Of a DNA stretch of 64,000 bases, positions 53,378-61,745 are shown piece after piece (position 1 is the first letter of the stretch; every line of letters starts with the position of its first letter). The stretch is taken from positions 62,001-126,000 of the forward strand of contig CAMYNM010000011.1 of the NCBI GenBank assembly GCA_947259725.1, in the 5' to 3' direction. The position numbers and the translations under genes are program-made. Under the pieces are notes generated by a model. It was not told the origin of the DNA. It was given only the letters and a program-made list of their open reading frames with translations, and did no database searches. The stretch is from CALZIK01 sp945787635 (GTDB lineage Bacteria > Acidobacteriota > Thermoanaerobaculia > Multivoradales > JAHEKO01).

Positions 53378-53968
53378 ATGACTACCGAAGAGCCTTCGCG
53401 CGACGCCGGCGCCAAACCGGCCTCCGCAGCGCCAAAGAAGCCCCCACCCGAGCCGCCCCGCGAGCTTCCCGACCTCGACGGCATCGCCCGCTGGGCTCAA
53501 GGAGACGACTATCCGCTGGTCGGCGTGCTGTTCGAGGACCTGCCGCTCAAGCGATACGACACGCTGGTCATGCAGATCAAGAAAGACGAGCTCCTGCCGC
53601 AACACTGGCAAGTCATCAGCTCTCATCAGATTCCCGAAGGCGCGAGCTTCGCCGATCTCTATGCCGTGCGCACGTTGCGCGAGCGCTACCGGGACCCCGA
53701 AGTTTCGAGAAAGCGCCTCGCCGCGCTGGAGGTCGCCTGGGAAGAGCTGCGTGGCAAGTCGCCGTCGCTTTGGAACGCCTCCGACGTCTTTGCCGCAATG
53801 CGGCGCATCATTCAGAAAGGCCGGCAGAAGGACGCGGGCTTCGAGTTCTACGACCTGCTGACCGCGATCCGTGACGTCTGGATGAGCCTCTCGATTCCCC
53901 ACGGTCGCGAGCAACTCGAGGTCTTGTGGGCCTGCCTCGAGTACGTGCGCGGCAAGACGCGTAAATAG
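53378..53968 (+). CDS. Hypothetical protein
   Basis: The 196-residue soluble protein has a Pro/Ala-rich N-terminus (about residues 8-28), an acidic DLDGIARWAQGDDYPLVGVL segment and mostly helical remainder (AVRTLRERYRDPEVSRKRLA, MRRIIQKGRQKDAGFEFYDL, WACLEYVRGKTRK). It has no signal peptide or metal motif. I recognise no family. It is flanked by divergent and convergent neighbours and looks monocistronic. Confidence 0.65.
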   Translation: MTTEEPSRDAGAKPASAAPKKPPPEPPRELPDLDGIARWAQGDDYPLVGVLFEDLPLKRYDTLVMQIKKDELLPQHWQVISSHQIPEGASFADLYAVRTLRERYRDPEVSRKRLAALEVAWEELRGKSPSLWNASDVFAAMRRIIQKGRQKDAGFEFYDLLTAIRDVWMSLSIPHGREQLEVLWACLEYVRGKTRK

Positions 53969-54070
53969 TCGCGCTCGACCTCCGTGTCGACGGAAATCGT
54001 CCCGTACCTGTCAGCAAAACCAGTCGGAAGGGGCCAGCCGTGACGGGTGTCCTCGATGGCCCGATGGCCA

Positions 54071-54664
54071 CTACGGGCTCGCTGGCGTCTCCGTCGACAA
54101 CCGCTCGGCGCTCTCGATGACCACCGCCTCGTTGGGAACGTCGCCCATCGAGCCGACCCTGCCGCGGGGCACCGCCGCGATCGCATCCGCGACCTCCATT
54201 CCCTCGACCACGCGCCCGAAAACCGCGTAGCCCCAGCCCTGCTGCGTCTTCGCTGTGTGATCGAGAAAGTCGTTGTCGATCACGTTGACGAAGAACTGGA
54301 TCGAGGCGCTGTGCGGATCGCCCTTGCGCGCCATCGCCACCGTGCCGCGCAGATTCTTCAACCCGTTGTCGGCCTCGTTCGTGAGGACCTTGTCGGTGGG
54401 GATCAGCTTGAAGTCCTTGGTGAATCCGCCGCCCTGGATCATGAAATTCGGGATCACCCGATGGAAGAGCGACCCTTCGTAGATCCCGGAGTCGACGTTC
54501 TCGAGGAAGCTCTTGACCGTCTGCGGCGCCTTCTCCGCATCGAGCTCGATCACCATGCGACCGTGATTGGTCTCGAGAACCACTTTCTCGGCGAGATTCG
54601 GCTGGCCGAACGCGGCAAGACCGAAGATACCCATTCCTATCAAGAGCACTACAACCTTCATCAT
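54071..54664 (-). CDS. Peptidyl-prolyl cis-trans isomerase, cyclophilin type, exported
   Basis: The 197-residue protein has a short signal peptide (VVVLLIGMGIFGLAAFG), then VVLETNHGRMVIELDAEKAP. The cyclophilin core reads FHRVIPNFMIQGGGFTKDF (catalytic Arg, FMIQGG), RGTVAMARKGDPHSASIQFF-VNV and WGYAVFGRVVEGMEVADAIA. It catalyses proline isomerisation in the periplasm. AAGGAG lies 7 bases before the ATG at 54664, which overlaps the DUF971 gene stop (TGATG). Confidence 0.92.
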   Translation of the reverse strand: MMKVVVLLIGMGIFGLAAFGQPNLAEKVVLETNHGRMVIELDAEKAPQTVKSFLENVDSGIYEGSLFHRVIPNFMIQGGGFTKDFKLIPTDKVLTNEADNGLKNLRGTVAMARKGDPHSASIQFFVNVIDNDFLDHTAKTQQGWGYAVFGRVVEGMEVADAIAAVPRGRVGSMGDVPNEAVVIESAERLSTETPASP

Positions 54665-55041
54665 CACTCAACTCCTTGCTGGGGGTCGGGGTCGGCGACG
54701 CCGTCGCCGGCAAGCGCCTCTCTGTTTTTCGTACAAACTTCGCACGGACAGATCGTCCGCAGAAAATCGAACCTGTAGATCCCGGTCGCGTGTCCGTCCG
54801 ACCACTGAATCGAGATCCCGTAGTTGCCGACCGGCTCGATTCGCCAGGGCTCGACCGCTCCGCCAGGCGGCTTGAAGCGAATCTCGCTGGGCGTGTGGCC
54901 CTGACAGCCCGCGCAGGGACAGTAGCCGCGAACGTAGTCGTACGGATACTCGGCCTGATGGCCATCCGACCAGAGGACGCGCAGCCGCTGAACCTCGGCC
55001 AGGCGACGAATCTCGGTGGGATGTGCCGCCGGCTCGGTCAT
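54664..55041 (-). CDS. DUF971-domain protein
   Basis: The 125-residue protein has LRVLWSDGHQAEYPYDYVRG followed by YCPCAGCQGHTPSEIRF (CxxC-like), then ISIQWSDGHATGIYRFDFLR and TICPCEVCTKN. This pattern matches DUF971, the domain also found at the N-terminus of gamma-butyrobetaine hydroxylases and in MRP-type Fe-S proteins. The Cys pairs suggest metal binding. It sits directly upstream of and overlaps the cyclophilin gene. Its function is unknown. Confidence 0.86.
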   Translation of the reverse strand: MTEPAAHPTEIRRLAEVQRLRVLWSDGHQAEYPYDYVRGYCPCAGCQGHTPSEIRFKPPGGAVEPWRIEPVGNYGISIQWSDGHATGIYRFDFLRTICPCEVCTKNREALAGDGVADPDPQQGVE

Positions 55042-55066
55042 GAGCGAGCGATGCTAACACCGTCGA

Positions 55067-55384
55067 CTACGGCGGAGGATCGTGGGTGCCGGCGGGCGTC
55101 CAGGGACCGCATCGAGCGATGCGCGCGAGCGCCAGGGCGCTTCCCTTGGCCGCACCGTATTTATGGATCACCGCCTCACCGTAGTGACTGCACGTCGGCT
55201 CGAATCGGCACCGAGCGCCGCTCGCACCCAGGGCTTTGGAAAGAGTCGCCTGATAGAGATCGATCCCGCCCAGAAGGGCCTTCGCGCTCCACTGGTCCGC
55301 GGGCGAGCGGGCGAGGTCAGCGCCGAGCGCGACGACGAGTATGCCGGCAATGAGAATCCACCGGCGAAGCACGGGACGAGGCAC
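55067..55384 (-). CDS. yidD: YidD-family membrane protein insertion efficiency factor
   Basis: The 105-residue protein has an N-terminal hydrophobic segment (RRWILIAGILVVALGADL) and the YidD core: LLGGIDLYQATLSKALGASG, ARCRFEPTCSHYGEAVIHKY (CRFxPTCS motif) and LALARIARCGPWTPAGTHDP-PP. It is thought to help YidC-dependent insertion. The usual rnpA-yidC neighbours are absent. It starts at a GTG (55384), just downstream of the 57-bp tandem repeat. Confidence 0.9.
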   Translation of the reverse strand: MPRPVLRRWILIAGILVVALGADLARSPADQWSAKALLGGIDLYQATLSKALGASGARCRFEPTCSHYGEAVIHKYGAAKGSALALARIARCGPWTPAGTHDPPP

Positions 55385-55415
55385 CCCACCATCCTAGCGC
55401 CGGAGGCCCGAGAGG

Positions 55416-55558
55416 AGACGGACCTCCCGGCCTCATCGGCCGGTAGAGCCCGCTCATCGATCGAGGCCTTCAAGACGGACCTCCCGGCCTCATCGGCCGG
55501 TAGAGCTCGCGCATCGATCGAGGCCTTCAAGACGGACCTCCCGGCCTCATCGGCCGGT
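55416..55558. repeat. 57-bp tandem repeat, 2.5 units
   Basis: Units start at 55416, 55473 and 55530 (the last truncated at about 29 bp). Each begins AGACGGACCTCCCGG, contains the palindrome CCGGCCTCATCGGCCGG (6-bp stem, 5-base loop) and then ATCGATCGAGG. Units 1 and 2 differ at two or three positions. The period is 19 codons, so frames on both strands stay open, but no protein start or RBS supports translation. It lies in the 214-bp gap between yidD and DUF2752. Confidence 0.85.
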
Positions 55559-55598
55559 CGTCAGGGTTGCGCCGCACACATGTGCGGCGCGGTTGAGG

Positions 55599-55985
55599 CT
55601 AGAACGGCAGGGCGCCGGTCGCCGCTCGCCCCAGCCACAGCGCGAACAGGGGAACCGTGTTGGCCAAGGTCAGTGCTCCGGCATTCTCGGACACGAAGCG
55701 CCTGAAGCGGTCTCCTCCGACGAGGCCCCAACCCAGCCAGCCGAGCACCGCTTCGACGGCGAAAGGCAGCGCGAGCGGATGGAGGGTGAACGCGGCCGCG
55801 AACGACCCCCTCGCCAGGTGCCCGGCCGCTCGAGTGAGCCCGCACCCCGGGCAGGGCAGGCCGAGCACGCCTCGAAAAACGCACACCTGGAAACCGGAAT
55901 CGACCGGATTCCAGGCCCTCACCAGCCAAAACGCGACAATCCCCGCCAGGCCTGCGAGCCACCATCCGAAGCCCGGCCGAGCCAT
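55599..55985 (-). CDS. DUF2752 family membrane protein
   Basis: The 128-residue protein has three hydrophobic segments (GFGWWLAGLAGIVAFWLV near the start, LALPFAVEAVLGWLGWGLV and LTLANTVPLFALWLGRA). The DUF2752 hallmark VLGLPCPGCGLTRAAGHLAR sits at about residues 42-61. The family's role is unknown. It is followed upstream, in the same direction, by two other small membrane-protein genes. Confidence 0.88.
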   Translation of the reverse strand: MARPGFGWWLAGLAGIVAFWLVRAWNPVDSGFQVCVFRGVLGLPCPGCGLTRAAGHLARGSFAAAFTLHPLALPFAVEAVLGWLGWGLVGGDRFRRFVSENAGALTLANTVPLFALWLGRAATGALPF

Positions 55986-56001
55986 CAGATCAGGTCGGCG
56001 A

Positions 56002-56277
56002 TCAGGCGGCCGAAAGGCCTTGAATGACGGCCATTCCGCCGGCGAAAAACACCCAGAGCAGCGTCAGCACGAGCAGAATCGTGCCGATGATGCCCAGAAT
56101 CATTCCCGCCTTGGCGAGACCTTCGCCCGAAGCCGCGGCCGTGCCGGCGGCGATCGCCTTGACCTCCTGCGAGCCCATGTACCAGGCCACCGGCGCGAGA
56201 AGGCCGCAGCAGATGATTCCCAGAATCCCCAGAATGAGCGCGATGACCGGACGGTTGCTGGTTGCTGCTTGATTCAA
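56002..56277 (-). CDS. DUF4190-type small membrane protein
   Basis: The 91-residue protein has two hydrophobic segments (ALILGILGIICCGLLAPVAW and MILGIIGTILLVLTLLWVFF) separated by GSQEVKAIAAGTAAASGEGLA-KAG, the pattern of DUF4190. It lies 15 bp from the DUF4870 gene, same direction, and 16 bp before DUF2752, so the three form a small membrane-protein operon. Confidence 0.82.
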   Translation of the reverse strand: MNQAATSNRPVIALILGILGIICCGLLAPVAWYMGSQEVKAIAAGTAAASGEGLAKAGMILGIIGTILLVLTLLWVFFAGGMAVIQGLSAA

Positions 56278-56292
56278 TCTCGGCCTCCAGTC

Positions 56293-56691
56293 CTAGAAGC
56301 GATCCGCGTACTGGCTGATTGCCGGCACGAGAAAGCGCTCGCCGTTGACGCCCTTGACGATGCAGATGATGTGAACCACGACGATCCCGATGAAAAGAAC
56401 CAGCTGCACGATCGCCAGCACGCATGCCAGTGGACCGAGCACCATGCTGAGCACCGCAAACGCCAACCAGAGGATGACCTCCGCTACCAGCAAGACCAGG
56501 CCGTGCTTGGCGTGCCACTGCACCTCGGCGTCGTCTTTCTCGACCAGGAGTGGCACGATCGCCAACAGCCAGAGATAGGACAGGGCAATCATCAGACCGC
56601 GATTCGACGACGCACCACCCGACGAGCCCGAAGCAGCGGGCGGAGGCGGCGGAGGGGCCTCAGATGTCGTCTGCGTTTCTTCTTCGCTCAT
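56293..56691 (-). CDS. DUF4870-type membrane protein
   Basis: The 132-residue protein has a low-complexity N-terminus rich in Pro, Ser and Gly (about 10-28), then three to four hydrophobic helices (MIALSYLWLLAIVPLLVE, VLLVAEVILWLAFAVLSMVL, QLVLFIGIVVVHIICIVKGV). The motif KDDAEVQWHAKHGLVLLV is characteristic (the DUF4870 FHAKQG-like element), as is the end NGERFLVPAISQYADRF. Its role is unknown. Confidence 0.84.
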   Translation of the reverse strand: MSEEETQTTSEAPPPPPPAASGSSGGASSNRGLMIALSYLWLLAIVPLLVEKDDAEVQWHAKHGLVLLVAEVILWLAFAVLSMVLGPLACVLAIVQLVLFIGIVVVHIICIVKGVNGERFLVPAISQYADRF

Positions 56692-56791
56692 CGCACACTC
56701 CTTTTTAAACGATCTACGCGCCGGAAACGGCGGGAACTCGTTAGAAAACTGTAAAGAATTCTAGCCGACACACACGTTCCCGGCAAGTCTG

Positions 56792-57409
56792 TTACGAGTG
56801 ATCTTCTGGTTCGACCTCCGCCTCGATGCGAAGATTCGCCAGCGCCGAGAGCACCTCCGCCACCAGCTCTCTGCGCACCGTGAGGCCCGCCGCCACCTCG
56901 GCACCGTACTCTTCGTCCAGCCAGTCGATTTCGCCCGGCCGAACCAGCCGCTTGACCGCTCCGACCTTGTCGTAAGGCAAACGCAGTCGCAAGCGTGCGG
57001 TGGCGTGGCGGGTGTCGAAAACGGCGCTTTCGAGAGCCGCCGACACCGCGGCCGAGTAGGCCCGCGCGAGGCCTCCCTTGCCGAGCTTTGTGCCACCGAA
57101 CCAGCGAATCACCACCGCGACGACATCAGAGAGCTCGCGCGACCGCAGGATTCTCGCGATCGGCTCTCCCGCGGTTCCCCGGGGCTCACCTGCGTCCGAC
57201 CAGCGCTCCCGCGACGGCCACCCGAGCCGCTGGGCCCAACAGAGGTGGCTGGCGTCGCGATACCGACCGGCCAGGCGCTCGCGAAGCCGGCCGCCCTCGC
57301 CCTCATCGGCGACCGGATGAACCAACGCCAGGAAGCGCGAGCCCTTCTCCCGGAGCTCGGCGGTGCAGGCCGACCCGAGGACACGGTAGCTCGACGCCGA
57401 ATCCGCCAA
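56792..57409 (-). CDS. YigZ/IMPACT family protein
   Basis: The 205-residue protein (TTG start at 57409) has the IMPACT domain: GSRFLALVHPVADEGEGGRL, RYRDASHLCWAQRLG, SDAGEPRGTAGEPIARILRS (the GEPxGTAG motif) and VVIRWFGGTKLGKGGLARAY. A C-terminal DUF1949-like domain has YDKVGAVKRLVRPGEIDWLD. The likely role is in translation or RNA-linked regulation. The longer open frame overlaps bshA and is rejected; the TTG lies 6 bp after the bshA stop. Confidence 0.88.
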   Translation of the reverse strand: MADSASSYRVLGSACTAELREKGSRFLALVHPVADEGEGGRLRERLAGRYRDASHLCWAQRLGWPSRERWSDAGEPRGTAGEPIARILRSRELSDVVAVVIRWFGGTKLGKGGLARAYSAAVSAALESAVFDTRHATARLRLRLPYDKVGAVKRLVRPGEIDWLDEEYGAEVAAGLTVRRELVAEVLSALANLRIEAEVEPEDHS

Positions 57410-57414
57410 ACCGG

Positions 57415-58536
57415 CTACCGTGCCAGAACCTCTGCATAGACCGCGCGGTACATCTCGACCACGCGATCCTCCGAGAATCGCTCGATCGCTCGCTGCCGGC
57501 CGAGCCGGCCCATCTCCAGGCGCCTGGGCTCGTCGCGCAGAAGCTCGACCGTCGCCGCCGCCATGGCGTCGACGTCCCCGACCGGAAACAGGAACCCGGT
57601 CTCGCCGTGATCGACCACCTCGGGCACGCCACCGACCTCGGTGGCAATGACCGGCACCTCGCACGACATGGCTTCGAGCGCCGAGAGACCGAACGATTCC
57701 GTCTCCGAGGGCAGAAGAAAGATGTCAGCGCCCGCCAGCACCTGCTCGACCATCGGCACATTGCCCACGAAAGTGATGTCGTCACAGGTGTCGCACTCCC
57801 GGCAGTGGCGCTCGACCTTGGCACGATCCGGTCCGTCACCGACGAGCAGAAGCCTCACCGGCAGCTCTCGCCGCACTCGGTGAAACACCTCGACCACATC
57901 GAGCACGCGCTTGACCGGCCGGAAATTCGAGATGTGCACCATCAGCTTCTCGTCGCCGTGCGCCCAGCTGCGCGCATCGTGCTCCAGCCGCGCCCGCTCG
58001 AAACGCTCCGGCTCGATGAAGTTCGGTACCACCGTGATGTCGTTCGTGACCCCGATCTTGTCGATGGTCGCCGCCTTCAGAGCTTCCGACACCGCGGTCA
58101 CGGCGTCGCTTCGCTCGATTCCGTAGCGGGTCGTCTCGAGGTAGTTCGGATCGTTGCCGATCAGGGTGATGTCGGTACCGTGAAGGGTGGTCACCACCTT
58201 GAGCGGCTGCGGCTCGAGAATGTCGCGCGCCAGAACCGCCGAAACCGCGTTCGGCACGGCGTAGTGCACGTGCACGAGGTCGAGCTGGTTGTGGCGAGCC
58301 ACCTCGACCATCTTGGTGGCCAGAGCCAAAGAATAGGGCGGGTAGTCGAACAGCGGGTAGTGCGGCACCACGACTTCGTGAAACGTCAAGCGGGCCTCGA
58401 CCAGGTCGAGCCGGAAGGGGAGCGCGTAGCTGATGACGTGGACCTCGTCGCCACTCGCGGCGAGCGCCATCGCGAGCTCGGTGGCGACGACCCCGGAGCC
58501 CCCGAAGGTCGGATAGCAGCTGATGCCGATTCTCAC
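57415..58536 (-). CDS. bshA: BshA, N-acetyl-alpha-D-glucosaminyl L-malate synthase
   Basis: The 373-residue GT4 glycosyltransferase begins MRIGISCYPTFGGSGVVATE, the BshA signature. It has VHVHYAVPNAVSAVLARDIL, VTTLHGTDITLIGNDPNY, ISNFRPVKRVLDVVEVFHRV, LLLVGDGPDRAKVERHCREC and the donor loop PSETESFGLSALEAMSCEVP. It joins GlcNAc from UDP-GlcNAc to L-malate, step 1 of bacillithiol synthesis. It starts at a GTG overlapping the bshB1 stop (GTGA). Confidence 0.94.
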   Translation of the reverse strand: MRIGISCYPTFGGSGVVATELAMALAASGDEVHVISYALPFRLDLVEARLTFHEVVVPHYPLFDYPPYSLALATKMVEVARHNQLDLVHVHYAVPNAVSAVLARDILEPQPLKVVTTLHGTDITLIGNDPNYLETTRYGIERSDAVTAVSEALKAATIDKIGVTNDITVVPNFIEPERFERARLEHDARSWAHGDEKLMVHISNFRPVKRVLDVVEVFHRVRRELPVRLLLVGDGPDRAKVERHCRECDTCDDITFVGNVPMVEQVLAGADIFLLPSETESFGLSALEAMSCEVPVIATEVGGVPEVVDHGETGFLFPVGDVDAMAAATVELLRDEPRRLEMGRLGRQRAIERFSEDRVVEMYRAVYAEVLAR

Positions 58537-59264
58537 CGAAGGCCCCGCGGCGCGAGCGCCATGACGTCCGCAACCGCCACCGGCAACCGGCTGCCGAACG
58601 GCTCGCCGTACTCCGCGCCGATCAGGAGGCCGTAGTGCCGCGCCCGGCCTTCGACCGCGAGCCAGTACTCGGGGGAGGAGACCTTGGTCTCGGGCTCGTC
58701 GCTTCCCGGCGCCGCCGGCTGGTAGAGCTGACTTTCGTAGCAGGCCAACGCCGCCATCTTCCGCGGCCAGCTCTTGGTGACGTCAACAATGAACCGGGGC
58801 TCGAACGGATCGTGGAGCATGTAGTGGAATACGGCTGCCGGGCGGTGCGGTTTTCCCCACTCCGGCGCGCCGCGCCTGGCGAGTCCGGCATAGAACGACG
58901 CCGATTCGACCAACTGGTGGGCCCTGCCGTGATCCGGGTGCCGATCGCGCCCCGCCGGTCCCAGAACGATCTCGGGTCTCAGCTTGCGCAGCAGGCGGAT
59001 CAGCGCGTCTTCCTCTTCGGATCCGGTCCTCATGGAGCCGTCGCCCAGGTCCAGAAACTCGACCACGTCCGCGCCCAAGGCTTTCCCGGCGCTCTCGGCC
59101 TCCTCACGCCGCCCCTCGGCCGTGCCCCGGGTGCCGGCTTCGCCGCGAGTGAGATGCGCGATGCCGACGCGCGCGCCGGCCCCGGCCGCGAGCGCCAGGG
59201 TTGCGCCGCAGGCCAGCTCGACATCGTCGGGATGGGGGCTCACCGCCAGTAGATCGAGTTTCAT
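58533..59264 (-). CDS. bshB1: BshB1, GlcNAc-malate deacetylase
   Basis: The 243-residue PIG-L family enzyme begins LDLLAVSPHPDDVELACGAT (PHPDD zinc site). LTRGEAGTRGTAEGRREEAE, VLGPAGRDRHPDHGRAHQLV (third zinc ligand) and FHYMLHDPFEPRFIVDVT match BshB1 closely. It deacetylates GlcNAc-malate to GlcN-malate, step 2 of bacillithiol synthesis. It is 26 bp from bshC, the same direction, and overlaps bshA by 4 bp. Confidence 0.93.
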   Translation of the reverse strand: MKLDLLAVSPHPDDVELACGATLALAAGAGARVGIAHLTRGEAGTRGTAEGRREEAESAGKALGADVVEFLDLGDGSMRTGSEEEDALIRLLRKLRPEIVLGPAGRDRHPDHGRAHQLVESASFYAGLARRGAPEWGKPHRPAAVFHYMLHDPFEPRFIVDVTKSWPRKMAALACYESQLYQPAAPGSDEPETKVSSPEYWLAVEGRARHYGLLIGAEYGEPFGSRLPVAVADVMALAPRGLR

Positions 59265-59290
59265 CTTGGACCTTTCTCTCGTTTCCGAAG

Positions 59291-60958
59291 CTACCCTGGC
59301 ACGACGACCGACATGCGGCTCCCGTCGAGCTCGAGCTGGTCGAAGAGGGCCTCGATCAGCCCGTCGCCGTACTTACCCGGAAAGTACGCGCTCGAGACCA
59401 CGCGCTCCTGGAGGCCGCCACCCGGTCGGCAGGCCTCGAGCAAGGCCTGCGCGCGCTGCCGCCGAATCGAATCGCGCCGGGCGAGGGCCTGGGTGGTCTT
59501 GCCGGCGAAGGCCGCCAGGGCGCCTTCGATCCGCTCTCTGGTTTTTTGCAGGGGACCTTCGAGCGCGGCGTCGATCGCGAGCGCTTCGACCCGCAGCTCG
59601 TCGAGTCGAGCCGCGATGTCCGCCGAGGCTTTCGCCAATAACGCTTCGCCCTCCCCTCCTCCGAGGGCGCGGTCGAGATCGAGCTCGGGCCCCACCAGCT
59701 CGGCCAGGTCGAGACCCGTGGAGGCGAGCTTGTCGAGCTGGTGGCCGCCCAGAACGAGCGCTTGCGGCCTCAACGCGACGACCGGTGCCGCGAGTCCGAG
59801 GTGCTGGTAGAGCGGCGCGACCTGGGGCATGTAGGAAACCTCACCCGGCCCCACAACCTGAAGCGTAGTTCCGAGGATCGCGTCCTGGATCGCGGGCCGG
59901 GCCAGAACGCCCGGGCTCACCGCCGCCGGGTTTTCGGCCAGCACGGCCTCGAGCCAGGCGCGGTCTTGCGAGAAGCGGTCGTCGCCGCGCAAGAGGACCC
60001 GCCCATCGTCCAGCGCGAGCCGCCGGCGCTCGCCGTGGTGAAGATAAAACAACGGCGTGACACCGGGTTGCGGAGTCACCTGGAGATCGAATCCCGCCCC
60101 CGCGATCGCGCGATCGCGCTCAGCGTAGCCGGCCGCGAGCTCGTCGTGGCCGGCTACGATCTTTTCGAGCCAGGGACGCTCGGCGTCTTTCACCGCCGGA
60201 AGCATTGCGTCCAGAAGGAGCGGGCAGCGCTCGCCCAGGAGATCGACCATGAGCCGCGCGAAGGCCTCCCCGAAGCGGGCCTCGGGCCGGTACCAGGAGG
60301 CGAGCCGATCAACCCAGCTCGCAAAACGGTCACCCGGAAACGCCCCGCGCAGGTCCGAGAGCGCGCGGTCGATTTCCGGTCCCAGGGCCCGCATCCCCAC
60401 CGGCAGAAGCGGCCGCGGATCGTCGCCGAGATCGATCTCGAACAGGCCCGACGGCGCCGGAAAGCTCGCCCGGGCGACCTCGCGATAGTCGTGGTCCTCG
60501 GTCGCCATCCAGAACACCGCGACCGCCGGACGGCCGCCCGCCTCGAGGCGCCCGACCCAGAGCGCCGCCGCGATCGCTTTGGTCAAGGTGTAGAGAGGAC
60601 CACCGAAGAGCCCGGTCTGCTGGCCGGTGACGACCACCTCGGTCGCGGGATCGGCGAGCTTCGCCGCCAGCGACTCCGCCACCGGATGGCCGTAGGCGGC
60701 ATTGGCGACCGCGAGAGCCTCGGCAAGCGCAACTCGGTCGGAAGCGCCGCCCGCTCGCCCCGAGGGCTTGGCCGGCAGTGCGTCCGCCCTCGCGAAGGCG
60801 AGCGGCTCGAGCAGCTCGAGGGCCTCGCCGCGCGCGAACGCCGCGGGAAGCGGAGCCAGGAGGCCAGCCGCCAGCAGATCGACGCCGGCCGCTCGCCGGG
60901 CGGATCCGCCCGAATCAGCTCGGCTTGTGGCCGACGAGGATGAGTCGCTCGCTGTCAC
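59291..60958 (-). CDS. bshC: BshC, bacillithiol cysteine-adding enzyme
   Basis: The 555-residue protein has the BshC hallmarks TEVVVTGQQTGLFGGPLYTL, AVFWMATEDHDYREVARASF, CPLLLDAMLPAVKDAERPWL, LQVTPQPGVTPLFYLHHGER and C-terminal VSSAYFPGKYGDGLIEALFD. It adds cysteine to GlcN-malate to give bacillithiol. It starts at a GTG within the end of the methyltransferase gene (44-bp overlap); no later start is convincing. The three bsh genes are contiguous and presumably co-transcribed. Confidence 0.93.
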   Translation of the reverse strand: MTASDSSSSATSRADSGGSARRAAGVDLLAAGLLAPLPAAFARGEALELLEPLAFARADALPAKPSGRAGGASDRVALAEALAVANAAYGHPVAESLAAKLADPATEVVVTGQQTGLFGGPLYTLTKAIAAALWVGRLEAGGRPAVAVFWMATEDHDYREVARASFPAPSGLFEIDLGDDPRPLLPVGMRALGPEIDRALSDLRGAFPGDRFASWVDRLASWYRPEARFGEAFARLMVDLLGERCPLLLDAMLPAVKDAERPWLEKIVAGHDELAAGYAERDRAIAGAGFDLQVTPQPGVTPLFYLHHGERRRLALDDGRVLLRGDDRFSQDRAWLEAVLAENPAAVSPGVLARPAIQDAILGTTLQVVGPGEVSYMPQVAPLYQHLGLAAPVVALRPQALVLGGHQLDKLASTGLDLAELVGPELDLDRALGGGEGEALLAKASADIAARLDELRVEALAIDAALEGPLQKTRERIEGALAAFAGKTTQALARRDSIRRQRAQALLEACRPGGGLQERVVSSAYFPGKYGDGLIEALFDQLELDGSRMSVVVPG

Positions 60959-61676
60959 TCTGGAAGGATTCTCTCTCGAAATTGCCGTACAGGGCGTCGA
61001 CCTCGAGTCCCGCCCACTTGAGACCTATGGTGACCTCTTCAGGCCGGTAGGCTCGCACACTCTCCAGAAAGGTCGGCGCGGCTTCTGTGGCCTTGCTAGC
61101 CGGAGCAGTTGGGGCGGCCGCGGGCCCGGCAGCCGATTCCAAGCGCATCCGCTTGTTGACGCGCTCGGTCGCCTCGTCGAACCAGCGCTCGATCTCGACC
61201 CTGAAGCCGCCGCGCTCCTGCGTCTCCCGGGTCACCAGGTTCGCGACCACCTGCTCGCGATTGAAGAGGTCGATCAGGAACCGGCCGCCGGGCGCGAGCA
61301 CTCGTTCGATCTCCTCGAGCACCCGGAAGTTCTGACGCTCGCTCTCAAAGTACCCGAAGGAGGTGAAGAAGTTGAGCACCCAGTCGAAGGTGAGATCCCG
61401 AAACGGCAGACAGCACATGTCGCCAGCCGTCCGCGGCAGGCCGCGGGCCTGCGCCAGAAGCGTCACGGAAAGATCGACACCGAACGTTCGAAACCCCCTC
61501 CCACGGAGCTTTTCGGTGTGACGACCGGCGCCGCAGGCGAGATCCAAGACCGCTCGCGGGTGCTCGCCGCCGAGCACCCCTCGAACGAACTCGGCATGGC
61601 GCTCGGCCTCCCGCTCGTCGCGGTGGGCGTAGAGCTCGAGGTACTCCTGCCCGAACCACTCCTTGTACCAGGCCAT
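60915..61676 (-). CDS. Class I SAM-dependent methyltransferase
   Basis: The 253-residue protein has WFGQEYLELYAHRDEREAER, then motif I AVLDLACGAGRHTEKLRGRG (SAM loop), FGVDLSVTLLAQA, TAGDMCCLPFRDLTFDWVLN and LEEIERVLAPGGRFLIDLFN. An Ala-rich insert (about residues 188-208) is unusual. The substrate is unknown. It overlaps bshC by 44 bp, so it may be part of the bacillithiol operon or merely its promoter-proximal gene. It is divergent from dusB. Confidence 0.88.
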   Translation of the reverse strand: MAWYKEWFGQEYLELYAHRDEREAERHAEFVRGVLGGEHPRAVLDLACGAGRHTEKLRGRGFRTFGVDLSVTLLAQARGLPRTAGDMCCLPFRDLTFDWVLNFFTSFGYFESERQNFRVLEEIERVLAPGGRFLIDLFNREQVVANLVTRETQERGGFRVEIERWFDEATERVNKRMRLESAAGPAAAPTAPASKATEAAPTFLESVRAYRPEEVTIGLKWAGLEVDALYGNFERESFQSDSERLILVGHKPS

Positions 61677-61745
61677 CCCAGGATCTTACAGTCGGTAGCG
61701 AAAGCGACTGCGGTCAGCGGGCCGCCACAGTAAAATGCGCTGGCC

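Noticed and set aside
55082..55705. 207-codon plus-strand frame spanning yidD and the 57-bp repeats
   Set aside because: It is antisense to yidD and stays open because the repeat is a multiple of three; there is no RBS or known domain.
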